Below are positions 8,367 to 16,114 of a stretch of 64,000 nucleotides of DNA, in pieces (the first letter of the stretch is position 1; every line of letters starts with the position of its first letter). The DNA is from Acidobacteriota bacterium (GTDB taxonomy: Bacteria; Acidobacteriota; Vicinamibacteria; Vicinamibacterales; UBA2999). The stretch spans positions 1 to 64,000 of the forward strand of contig JADZCN010000006.1 in the NCBI GenBank assembly GCA_020851565.1, in the 5' to 3' direction. Below the pieces are notes generated by a model. It had not been told where the DNA came from. It was given only the letters and a program-made list of their open reading frames with translations, and did not search any database. The position numbers and the translations under genes are program-made.

Positions 8367-9170
8367 ATGTCGAACTTTGGACAAGGACATCGCGCGCCGA
8401 CTGAGCTGTCGAAACACCTCAGGATCAGCCACTTCCCTTCCTTCTCGGCCATCGAGCACGTGCATGACAGGCCCATGCTGCTCTGGGCGGATCGGCCGAT
8501 CGTTGTCCGCACACGGGCGGGCGCGTGGGCAGTTCCCCTGGGACGAATGATGTGGCTAACGGCATGGACGCGGTTCCGGCTTCACTCCGAGGCGCCCGTG
8601 GACGCCGATGCCCTGCTGCTGGACCCGACCCGGGCCCGGGCGGTCACCCGCGCATCCGCCGTCCTCGACGATGACGCGGTGCTGGCGGCCATCGTGCGCC
8701 ATGCCGCGGCGACGTCCCTGCGAGCGCGTGTGCCCGGGGACCGGCGGCTCTTTGCCGTGCTTCTCGACCGGATTGGCGCCGCGCGCAGCCTCCCGCTATT
8801 CGTGCGGACGCCGTCGGAGGGACGCCTGGCCTCGGTCGTTGACCTGGGCGCGCACGTGCCCGAGGGGCGTGCCCCCTCAATCACGGACCTGGCATCGTCA
8901 CTGGTGAAGAGTCGAAAGACGGTGGAGCGCGCTTTCGCGCGTGAAATGAGCCTGACGCCCGGGCGATGGCGACAGCAGGTCCGGCTCACGCGCGCCGTGA
9001 CGCTGCTCTCCGATGGCCGGCGCGTGGGCGATGTGGCCCGCGACGTGGGCTACCGCACCCCCAGCGCGTTCGTGGCCGCCTTCCGGAAGGCCATGGGCAC
9101 GACGCCCCGGCGGTTTGCCAGAAGCCCTGGGCAAGGCAACAAGCAGAAGCAAGGCAAGAGGCAGAACTAG
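8367..9170 (+). CDS. AraC-family transcriptional regulator
   Basis: A 267-residue regulator with an N-terminal cupin-like half (GAWAVPLGRMMWL) and a C-terminal pair of helix-turn-helix motifs: LASSLVKSRKTVERAFAREM and VARDVGYRTPSAFVAAFRKA followed by GTTPRRF. It is divergent from the DUF5916 gene, a likely target or partner, though no operator was proven. The ATG at 8367 has no Shine-Dalgarno sequence; TATATT sits at 8354-8359, so the message could be nearly leaderless. The last 15 residues (GQGNKQKQGKRQN) come from an AGGCAAG-rich low-complexity stretch that runs into the intergenic repeats. Confidence 0.85.
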   Translation: MSNFGQGHRAPTELSKHLRISHFPSFSAIEHVHDRPMLLWADRPIVVRTRAGAWAVPLGRMMWLTAWTRFRLHSEAPVDADALLLDPTRARAVTRASAVLDDDAVLAAIVRHAAATSLRARVPGDRRLFAVLLDRIGAARSLPLFVRTPSEGRLASVVDLGAHVPEGRAPSITDLASSLVKSRKTVERAFAREMSLTPGRWRQQVRLTRAVTLLSDGRRVGDVARDVGYRTPSAFVAAFRKAMGTTPRRFARSPGQGNKQKQGKRQN

Positions 9171-9212
9171 GAAGGCAAGAATCGGGCACTCCCGACTCCC
9201 GACTCCCGACAG
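9130..9212. repeat. GCAAGG-rich stretch and CCCGACT heptamers
   Basis: Imperfect GGCAAGA-like units cover the 3' end of the AraC gene, followed at 9188-9210 by three copies of CCCGACT, the heptamer also present inside the penicillin acylase gene. Confidence 0.75.
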
Positions 9213-9215
9213 TGT

Positions 9216-11027
9216 CTACTGCCCCTGCCCCAGCCAGGCCAGGACGCGCGCCTTCTGCTGTTCGGTCGCGTCGGGGCGCAATTCGAGGCGCCACGAACGT
9301 CCAGGGTCCGCGCCGAGCGTCACGTCCAGCCGCGTCAGCTTGTCGCGGCGCGCCACCAGCAGCTGCACCTTGTCCCCGGGGCGATACTGATCCAGCCGCG
9401 CCGCCAGGCCATCGGGGCGCACGCGCACTTCGTCGACGGCGAGGATCTCGTCGTCCACGTTCAGGCCCCCGTCGAAGGCCGGCGTGCCGCGGCGCACCCC
9501 GGTCACGACGAGGCGGCCGTTGTCGGTGCGAGTGGTTGTGCCGAGGAACGCGCGCGCGGTGCGCGGATCCACGGGGCGGAACCGCAGGCCGTAGTACTCC
9601 AGCGCTTCGGTGTAGTCGAGCTCGTCGGTGGACTCGGCCGCCGTCCGGAAGAACGGCTTGAGATCGATCCCGGCCGCCTCGGTCATCACCTGGTAGAACT
9701 GCTCCGGCGTGTAGCCCTTGTCGCCGCCGTAGCGCTGCAGCGCGATCCGCATCCCGTCGTCCAGCGACTTCGTGCCCTCCGTGGCCTTCCGGATCTTCGC
9801 GTCCAGGAGGAACGCAATCACCGCGCCCTTGGGGTAGTAGTCGATGGAGGTGTTGGGCGTGTTCTCGTCGGGGCGGTACTGCTTGATCCAGGTGTCGTAG
9901 GACGCCATGTTCACCGGCGTCACGAGTCGACCTGGACGCGACTGCACGGCCTCGATCTGGTTGGAGAGGCCGTCGAAGTACTCGTCGAGGGTGGAGAGTC
10001 CGGCGCGCCGCACCAGGACGTCGGCGTAGTAGTCGGTGAAGCCTTCCGCCACCCAGAGCGTCTTCACGTAGTTCTCGTTCTCGTAGTCGAACGGACCGAG
10101 CTCCACCGGGCGCAGGCGCTTGACGTTCCAGTTGTGGAAGTACTCGTGGGCGACGAGCGACAGCCAGTTCAGATAGCTGCGGTGCGTGCGCGTGGTGAAA
10201 CGGCTCGACATGGTGAGGAAGCTGTTCTTGTGCTCCAACCCTCCGCCGGTATCCACCACCATGTTGAGGAAGTAGTAGTGCGGGTAGAGGAGGGGGCCCA
10301 TCGCACGGCGGCCCGCCTCGACGATCTTCTGCACGTCGGCCACGGCGCGGTCCGCATCGAAGAGCGACGGATCGCCCTCGAGCACCAGCACGTGCTTCCT
10401 GCCTTCCACGGTGAACTCGCGCGTCACGGGGTTGCCGGCGACGATGGGGCTGTCCACGAGGGTGTCGAAGTCCTCGGCGCGGTAGGCGTGCGGGCTGCTG
10501 GTGACAGGCATCAAGGCGGTGGCGGAGCCCGTCCAGCCCGATGGCAGCTCGATCCGGACCTCGTGCGGCCGCGGCCCGCGCTCGACGAGCGTGAGGAACG
10601 TCGGCGCGCCGTTCAGCATGGCGAAGCCGGCCTCCACCCAGTTGTTGCGGACCGTCATCTCGCGGGAGTAGACGCGGTAGCGCAGCGTGACCGAAGAGGC
10701 GCCGGCGGTCGTGATTCTCCAGCGGTTCTTGCGCGACTTCTCCACCACGAGCGGCTTGCCGTCGGCGGTCGCGGTCACGGCCTCGACGTGGCGCTGGTAC
10801 TCGCGCACCAGGTAGGACCCGGGCGTCCAGACCGCCATGTACACCTCGATGGACGGCTGGCGGCCCGTCGGATAGACGGCCTCGACCTCCACGTAGTGCG
10901 TCTGCGGTGCAGGGAAGCGCAGCGTGTAGCGGATGGGTTCCGGCGCCTGCGCGTCGATCGAATCGGTGGTGGTGAGCATCACGACAAGGAGAGCGCCGGC
11001 AAGCGCGAAGAAGGTGGTGCGAGCCAT
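9216..11027 (-). CDS. M61 family metallopeptidase with PDZ domain
   Basis: A secreted zinc peptidase of family M61 (glycyl aminopeptidase group), 603 residues. Signal peptide at residues 1-26; a beta-rich N-terminal domain; the zinc site HEYFH at 294-298 with the third ligand Glu328 in VAEGFTDYY; and a C-terminal PDZ domain (about 510-580) typical for peptide-carboxylate binding. All catalytic residues are intact. The start codon is only 17 bases from that of the divergent oxidase gene, so their promoters must lie inside each other's transcription units. A second M61 gene lies at 14127. Confidence 0.92.
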   Translation of the reverse strand: MARTTFFALAGALLVVMLTTTDSIDAQAPEPIRYTLRFPAPQTHYVEVEAVYPTGRQPSIEVYMAVWTPGSYLVREYQRHVEAVTATADGKPLVVEKSRKNRWRITTAGASSVTLRYRVYSREMTVRNNWVEAGFAMLNGAPTFLTLVERGPRPHEVRIELPSGWTGSATALMPVTSSPHAYRAEDFDTLVDSPIVAGNPVTREFTVEGRKHVLVLEGDPSLFDADRAVADVQKIVEAGRRAMGPLLYPHYYFLNMVVDTGGGLEHKNSFLTMSSRFTTRTHRSYLNWLSLVAHEYFHNWNVKRLRPVELGPFDYENENYVKTLWVAEGFTDYYADVLVRRAGLSTLDEYFDGLSNQIEAVQSRPGRLVTPVNMASYDTWIKQYRPDENTPNTSIDYYPKGAVIAFLLDAKIRKATEGTKSLDDGMRIALQRYGGDKGYTPEQFYQVMTEAAGIDLKPFFRTAAESTDELDYTEALEYYGLRFRPVDPRTARAFLGTTTRTDNGRLVVTGVRRGTPAFDGGLNVDDEILAVDEVRVRPDGLAARLDQYRPGDKVQLLVARRDKLTRLDVTLGADPGRSWRLELRPDATEQQKARVLAWLGQGQ

Positions 11028-11044
11028 CAGGGTATTGTAATGGC

Positions 11045-13162
11045 GTGACGGATCACCGGACGGTCGGCTTCCAGTACGCCGTCACGTCCCTGCTGTTCCT
11101 GCTCGTGGGCTTCCTGCTGATGCTGCTGATGCGATGGCAGCTGGCGTGGCCCGGTCAACCGCTGCCCGCGTGGCTCGTGCCGCTGCTCGGGGACGCCAAC
11201 GCGCCCGGCGGCATCATGCTGCCCGAGTTCTACAACCAGCTCGTGGCGATGCACGGCACGGTCATGATCTTCCTCGCCGTGGTGCCGATGGCCGCGGGGG
11301 CATTCGGCACGCTGCTGGTGCCGCAGCTCATTGGCGCCGCGGGCATGGCGCTGCCCCGAGTCAGCAGCCTGGCCTTCTGGCTGTATGCCGCGGGCGGCGC
11401 GGTGATGGTGGCCAGCTTCTTCGTGGACGGCGGCGCCGCCAATTCGGGATGGACGGCCTACCCGCCGCTCTCCATCCTGGCGACGAAGGGCCAGACCTGG
11501 TGGCTCGTGGGGATGGTCTTCGTCAGCGGGTCGGCCACGCTCGGCGCCATCGCGATGATCACCACCATCGTCCGGTCTCGTGCGCCGGGCGTGACGCTCT
11601 CGGGGATGCCGTTCTTCGTCTGGGCGCAACTGGTCACGGCGCTGCTCCTCCTGCTGGCGTTCCCCGCGCTGCAGGCGGCGGCGGTGTTCCAGTTGATGGA
11701 CCGCACGGCGGGCACCAGCTTCTTCCTGCCGAGCGGCCTGGTGATCGGCGGCATTCCGCTGCAGGACTACTCGGGTGGCGGGAGCCCGATCCTGTGGCAG
11801 CACCTGTTCTGGTTCCTCGCGCATCCCGAGGTGTATGTCCTCGTGCTTCCCGCGATGGGCATCGTCTCGGAAGTGATCGTCAGCAATACAAGGCGGCCGC
11901 TGTGGGGCTACGGCCTGATGGTGTCGGCAGTGCTCTTCCTGGGCCTGATGTCGATGCTGGTCTGGGCGCACCACATGTTCCTGACCGGCATGGGCACGAC
12001 GCTCAGCACGTTCTTCCAGATCACCACGATGATCGTGTCGATCCCCTCGGTGGTGCTGATCACAGCCCTCGTGCTCTCCTTGTGGGGCGGGTCGATCCGC
12101 TTCCCCACGGCGATGCTCTTCGCGCTGGCGTTCCTCCCGATGTTCGGCCTGGGCGGCCTCACGGGTCTGCCGCTCGGCCTGGCCGCCAGCGACATCACGC
12201 TGCACGACACCTACTACGTGGTCGCGCACTTCCACTACCTGGTGGCGCCGGGAACGATGTTCGCGCTGTTCGCGGGCATCTATCACTGGTTTCCGGCGGT
12301 GACAGGGCGGGCACTGAGCGAGCGGCTGGGCAAGTGGCACTTCTGGCTGTCGTTCTACCTGATCAACAACATCTTCCTGCCGATGTTCGTCATCGGCCTG
12401 GCGGGAGTGAACCGCCGGATGTACGACGCCGGCCTGCAGTTCGCTCTGGCGCAGCCGTTCCAGGCACTGCAGCGTCACATGACGTGGTCGGCCCTCGCGC
12501 TGGGTGTCGCGCAGATCCCCTTCCTGGTCGCGCTCGTGATGGCGTTTCGCCGGTCGCACCTGTCCGCACCTGCCGGCACCCGTTCGCACCTGTCCGCACC
12601 TGCCAGCACCTGGCCGCACCCCCCCGCACCTGCCAGCACCCGTTCGCACCCGCCCGCACCCGCCCGCACCCGTTCGCACCCGCCCGCACCTGATCTACCC
12701 GTCTGGCTCCTCGTGGCATGGTTGGCGATGTTCTTCGGCTCGCTGCTCTCGGGCTATGTACTGCTGCGCACGGGCAACGCCGAGTGGCCGCACCGGGCCA
12801 GCGGGTGGGGCCTCGCCCTGGGCGGCTCGGCGCTACTGCTGGCGTCCGCCGTGGTCACCCGGCCATCGCGGGCGGCCCTGCTGCTCTCGGCGGCTCCGGG
12901 CGCGGCGCTCGTCGCGTGGCTCACGACGCTGCACGGCGCGGCATTCGAGGCGGGCCGCACCCCCGCCGCACACCTGGAGTTCGCATCGTGGTTCACGCTC
13001 ACCGGCATGCTGCTGACCGTCATCGCGCTCGGCTGCATGGCCGCCGCGTGGAGCGCGTTCGTCCGATCGTCATCGCCCGCGCGGGCGCGCGGGCTTCGCA
13101 TCGTCTGGGGAGCACTGTCGCTGATATGGCTCGTCCTCTTGTCCGCCTTCTCGGTCGCGTGA
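11045..13162 (+). CDS. coxA: Haem-copper oxidase subunit I fused to subunit III-like domain
   Basis: Membrane catalytic subunit of an A-type cytochrome c oxidase. Residues 1-500 are subunit I: haem a His in AMHGTVMIF, CuB His and cross-linked Tyr in HPEVY, the HH pair in WAHHMF, and both haem ligands in HDTYYVVAHFHYL. After a linker (about 505-549) made by a 10-bp repeat, residues 550-705 resemble a shortened subunit III (MFFGSLLSGYVLLRTGNAEWP). By alignment with canonical sequences, the D-channel Asp (IGAPDMAFPR, here IGAAGMALPR) and the K-channel Lys (VPTGIKIF, here IPSVVLIT) are missing. GTG start; stop overlaps the next gene. Confidence 0.9.
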   Translation: MTDHRTVGFQYAVTSLLFLLVGFLLMLLMRWQLAWPGQPLPAWLVPLLGDANAPGGIMLPEFYNQLVAMHGTVMIFLAVVPMAAGAFGTLLVPQLIGAAGMALPRVSSLAFWLYAAGGAVMVASFFVDGGAANSGWTAYPPLSILATKGQTWWLVGMVFVSGSATLGAIAMITTIVRSRAPGVTLSGMPFFVWAQLVTALLLLLAFPALQAAAVFQLMDRTAGTSFFLPSGLVIGGIPLQDYSGGGSPILWQHLFWFLAHPEVYVLVLPAMGIVSEVIVSNTRRPLWGYGLMVSAVLFLGLMSMLVWAHHMFLTGMGTTLSTFFQITTMIVSIPSVVLITALVLSLWGGSIRFPTAMLFALAFLPMFGLGGLTGLPLGLAASDITLHDTYYVVAHFHYLVAPGTMFALFAGIYHWFPAVTGRALSERLGKWHFWLSFYLINNIFLPMFVIGLAGVNRRMYDAGLQFALAQPFQALQRHMTWSALALGVAQIPFLVALVMAFRRSHLSAPAGTRSHLSAPASTWPHPPAPASTRSHPPAPARTRSHPPAPDLPVWLLVAWLAMFFGSLLSGYVLLRTGNAEWPHRASGWGLALGGSALLLASAVVTRPSRAALLLSAAPGAALVAWLTTLHGAAFEAGRTPAAHLEFASWFTLTGMLLTVIALGCMAAAWSAFVRSSSPARARGLRIVWGALSLIWLVLLSAFSVA
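12554..12690. repeat. 10-bp tandem repeat in the oxidase gene
   Basis: About fourteen decamers of the CGCACCTGCC/CGCACCCGTT type. Because 10 is not a multiple of 3, the translation repeats every 30 bases (RSHLSAPAST-like decapeptides). It separates the subunit I and subunit III-like parts. Confidence 0.95.
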
Positions 13163-13320
13163 TGCTGGCCTGTCCCATTTGCGCCACGCCCGAGGGCGCG
13201 CTGATGTCGGACGGGGCGCGCACGGGCGCACTCGTCCTGATCGTCGTGACCGTCGTGGTGCTCACACCACTGGCGGCCTTTGGCGTCCGATTGTGGCGCC
13301 GGGAGCGGGAGCACCGGTGA
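13162..13320 (+). CDS. Small CPIC membrane protein of the oxidase operon
   Basis: A 52-residue protein starting MLACPICATPEG, then one membrane helix (ALVLIVVTVVVLTPLAAFGV) and a basic end (WRREREHR). Start overlaps the subunit I/III stop as TGATG, and its own stop overlaps the GTG start of subunit II, so it is translated as part of the oxidase operon. Similar tiny proteins with an N-terminal C-P-x-C and one helix occur in oxidase operons of related bacteria; function is unknown. A role in copper delivery or assembly is suggested only by the cysteines and position. Confidence 0.7.
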   Translation: MLACPICATPEGALMSDGARTGALVLIVVTVVVLTPLAAFGVRLWRREREHR

Positions 13321-14057
13321 TCGAGCGACTGTTGCCCGAGGCTGCGTCCGCGCACGCGGCCATGCTGGACGCCGTGCTCGTGGACGTTCATTGGCATGCG
13401 CTGGCCGTGTTCCTCGTGTGGTCCGTGATCTTCGTCACGGCGCTCGTGCGATTTCGCGAGGGGCGAAGCCCCGAGCCGCGCGCCGCCGGCCCAGGCATGC
13501 TGTGGCCGGCCGTGGCCATCGCCGCCGTCATCCTGGGCGATGTGGTACTGCTGGCCACGCGCGCGCTGCCGGCGTGGAACGCGCGGATGGCACCGCCAGC
13601 GGCCGGCGTCGAGGCCCCGCTCGAGATTCACGTGGCGGCCGAGCAGTTCGCGTGGAACATCCACTACCCCGGCCCCGATGGCCGCTTCGGCCGGACGGGC
13701 GCCGCGTTCATCAGCGCCGCGAATCCGGTGGGCATCGACCGCGACGACCCGGCCGCGGCGGACGACATCGGCCTGGTCAACCTCCTGGTGCTTCCGCTCG
13801 GCCGCACGATCGTGGTGCAGTTGACGAGCCGCGATGTCGTGCACAGCTTCACGCTGCCGCAGATGAGGGTGAAGCAGGACGCGACACCCGGCCTGACCGC
13901 GCGGACCTGGTTCACGCCCACCGCCCCCGGCGCCTGGGAGATCGGATGCTCGCAGCTCTGCGGGCTCGGGCACTACCGCATGCGAGGGGACTACCGCGTC
14001 GTGCCTCGGGACGAGTGGGAGGAGTGGCAGGCGGAAGAAGTCGCGCGGCTCCGTTAA
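13317..14057 (+). CDS. coxB: Cytochrome c oxidase subunit II
   Basis: Subunit II of the terminal oxidase, 246 residues. Two N-terminal membrane helices (about 25-45 and 60-80) anchor a periplasmic cupredoxin domain with the dinuclear CuA site: the His in VVHSFTLP and the cluster CSQLCGLGHYRM supplying two Cys, His and Met. This domain takes electrons from cytochrome c. No haem-binding CxxCH follows, so it is not a caa3-type fusion. The GTG at 13317 overlaps the stop of the CPIC protein. It is the last gene of the operon; the downstream gene is convergent. Confidence 0.92.
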   Translation: MIERLLPEAASAHAAMLDAVLVDVHWHALAVFLVWSVIFVTALVRFREGRSPEPRAAGPGMLWPAVAIAAVILGDVVLLATRALPAWNARMAPPAAGVEAPLEIHVAAEQFAWNIHYPGPDGRFGRTGAAFISAANPVGIDRDDPAAADDIGLVNLLVLPLGRTIVVQLTSRDVVHSFTLPQMRVKQDATPGLTARTWFTPTAPGAWEIGCSQLCGLGHYRMRGDYRVVPRDEWEEWQAEEVARLR

Positions 14058-14079
14058 AGCGTGCCGCCCCGCATCCCTG

Positions 14080-14116
14080 CGCCTTCCTTCGTGCCCTTCG
14101 TGTCTTCGTGGTTTCG
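14080..14116. repeat. CTTCGTG-type low-complexity element
   Basis: The 69-base convergent gap between subunit II and the second M61 gene contains TTCCTTCGTGCCCTTCGTGT then CTTCGTGG, a seven- to nine-base periodic element; nothing else is recognisable there. Confidence 0.5.
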
Positions 14117-14126
14117 TCTGGACGGG

Positions 14127-16106
14127 CTACTGCGCGCCGAGCCAGGCGTCGCGGAAGCGCTTCTGGTCCGCGGAGAGCGTGCCGCCCGTGCGCTCCACGG
14201 GCACGATCTCGATGCGCGGGTCTTCCTCGAAGGTAATGGTCGTCTCCACCTTCTCACCACCGCGGCGCACGAAGCGCAGGGCCACGCGCTCCCCGGGCCT
14301 GTGCCGCGCGAGGATCTCCTCGACCTGGCCCTCGCGGACGATGTCGGTGCCATCGAGGCTGACGACGTAGTCGTCCTGCGCGACGCCGGCCTTGTAGAGC
14401 GGGGACCCGAACGGGACCAGCATGGTCACGCGCGCGCCGCCGGCGCCGGCCTGCAGCCTCACGTCGCCCATCCACGCCTTCCCCGCCTGGTGCTTCCGAA
14501 CGACCAGCCCTGCCCGCCCCATCAGCTTCGCGTAGTCCACCAGCTCCCGACCGAGGACGTAGCGCTCGAAGTACTGCTCGGCGAACTTCGCGTCGCCTGA
14601 GACTTCAGCCAGCGTGTCACGCAGGTCCTGGATGGTGTAGGTGACCGGCACCATCCCCGGCGTCTTGTCGGCGCTCCGCCCGAACTTCCGCCACAGGGCG
14701 CGCATGTAGTCGTCGAGCGTCAGCTTACCGTCGCTGCGGTCGCGGAGGCTCAGGTCGAGCCCCAGCGCGATCGCCTGCCCGTAGGTGTAGTACGAGATGA
14801 ACAGGTTCGGCCACGCCGTGCGATCGATCGACACCGCCGCGTCCACGAAGGGCGCCAGGCGGCTCATCTCCACCGCCGATCGAATCTGCCGGCCGGGGCT
14901 GAACTGCACGGTGTTGACGACGCCCGCGAGCCCGCCGAGCAGCATCTCGAGGGGCATCAGGTTCGCGCGCTCCAGGATGAGACCACCGTAGTAGTTGGTG
15001 AACCCCTCCCCGAACCAGAGCTCGTCCGAGACGTTGGCGTCCTCGAAATCGAAGGGCTCGATGCGCTTCGCACGGAGCCGCTCCATGTTCCACGCGTGGA
15101 AGAACTCGTGCGAGACGGTGCCGAGCATGCCCAGGCGCTGATCGGGGTTACGCAACGCGCCCCGCCTGGACACCACGGTGCTGTTCCGGTGCTCCATCCC
15201 GTCGCCGTCCACCCATGGCAGGTAGTCGGCCAGGAACGTGTAGGTGCCGGTGTCGAATCGCGGCATCTCGCCGAACACCTTCGCCGACTCGCGCACGATC
15301 CTCTCCACGTCCCGAGTGTAGGCGTCTGCGTCCGCGTCGGTCCCATCGTGATGCAGGGCGATGCGGATCGTCTGGTTGTCGACGGCGAAGGTGCGCAGCG
15401 TGAAGTCGCTGAACTCCGCAGGGCTGTCGAGGAGGTAGTGGATGTTGGGCGCGGTGAAGACGAGCGGATCCTGCGTCGGAAACAGCTGCGTCGCCACGCG
15501 CCACTTCCGGCCCGGCGGCTGCACGAAGGTGACCCGCGCCGGCCGGTCCATCTGTCCGCGCACGAACACGACCGTCGCCGGCATGTTCATGTGCGCGTGC
15601 GCGGCGTCCACGCTCAGGTACGTCCCGTCGGTCCGATCGCCGAACACCTTGTAGGTGACGACGACGGCCCCGTCGTGCCCCGAGACGTTCCACTGGTGCA
15701 GGTCCGGCCGCGCCGGCTCGAGGGCGCGCCCCTTGCCGTCCGTGATGCTCAGCTCGAAGACGTTCTTCGCGAACTCGTGCAGCGCGTACCGCCCGGGGGA
15801 GGTGCGGCTCATGCGAATCTCGGCGGTTCCTGCCGGCAGCCCGCTGAACCGTGCCTCGACCACCATCCACCGGTGCTCGGGGGTCGGGAACGACAGCCGG
15901 TACTCGAACGGCGCGGCCTGCGCCCACGCGGACGTGGCGCACAGGAGGAAGGCCATCAGCAGGAGCCACACCTGGCCCGAGGGCCTCGCCGCTTCGCGGC
16001 TCGGCAGGCGGCGCTTCGCGCCGTGGGCGGCCGGCACTGTTCCGCGCCGTGAATTGGATGTCTGTGCCATCTGCGTCATCTGCGGCTTCTGCATCATCTG
16101 CGTCAT
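14127..16106 (-). CDS. M61 family metallopeptidase with PDZ domain (second copy)
   Basis: A second secreted M61 zinc peptidase. Counting from the ATG at 16106 it has 659 residues: an odd N-terminal leader, a signal segment at about 46-63 (VWLLLMAFLLCATSAWAQ), the zinc site HEFFH at 333-337, Glu367 in FGEGFTNYY, and a PDZ domain near 545-620. The ATG overlaps the kinase stop codon as ATGA and both lie in a 9-bp repeat; the first 15 residues are repeat-encoded and the next 25 come partly from a GC hairpin repeat. GTG 15971 is an alternative start that would give a normal signal peptide. It is the third gene of a signalling operon. Confidence 0.9.
   Translation of the reverse strand: MTQMMQKPQMTQMAQTSNSRRGTVPAAHGAKRRLPSREAARPSGQVWLLLMAFLLCATSAWAQAAPFEYRLSFPTPEHRWMVVEARFSGLPAGTAEIRMSRTSPGRYALHEFAKNVFELSITDGKGRALEPARPDLHQWNVSGHDGAVVVTYKVFGDRTDGTYLSVDAAHAHMNMPATVVFVRGQMDRPARVTFVQPPGRKWRVATQLFPTQDPLVFTAPNIHYLLDSPAEFSDFTLRTFAVDNQTIRIALHHDGTDADADAYTRDVERIVRESAKVFGEMPRFDTGTYTFLADYLPWVDGDGMEHRNSTVVSRRGALRNPDQRLGMLGTVSHEFFHAWNMERLRAKRIEPFDFEDANVSDELWFGEGFTNYYGGLILERANLMPLEMLLGGLAGVVNTVQFSPGRQIRSAVEMSRLAPFVDAAVSIDRTAWPNLFISYYTYGQAIALGLDLSLRDRSDGKLTLDDYMRALWRKFGRSADKTPGMVPVTYTIQDLRDTLAEVSGDAKFAEQYFERYVLGRELVDYAKLMGRAGLVVRKHQAGKAWMGDVRLQAGAGGARVTMLVPFGSPLYKAGVAQDDYVVSLDGTDIVREGQVEEILARHRPGERVALRFVRRGGEKVETTITFEEDPRIEIVPVERTGGTLSADQKRFRDAWLGAQ
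15985..16030. repeat. GGCGGCGCTTCGCGCC hairpin inside coding sequence
   Basis: The palindrome-like GGCGGCGCTTCGCGCC at 16007-16022, with a related hairpin at 15986-16000, lies in the N-terminal leader of the second M61 gene. The same 16-mer occurs twice more directly and once inverted at 21195-21373. Confidence 0.8.
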
Positions 16107-16114
16107 CTGCGTTC
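16059..16114. repeat. CATCTGCGT 9-bp repeat at the kinase/M61 junction
   Basis: Six or so units of a nonamer. On the minus strand it reads CGCAGATGA, and one unit supplies both the kinase stop TGA and the M61 start ATG. Confidence 0.9.

Noticed and set aside
10134-11048. Long open frame antisense to the first M61 peptidase
   Set aside because: It has no recognisable motif and mirrors the peptidase codons; the opposite strand holds HEYFH and a PDZ domain.
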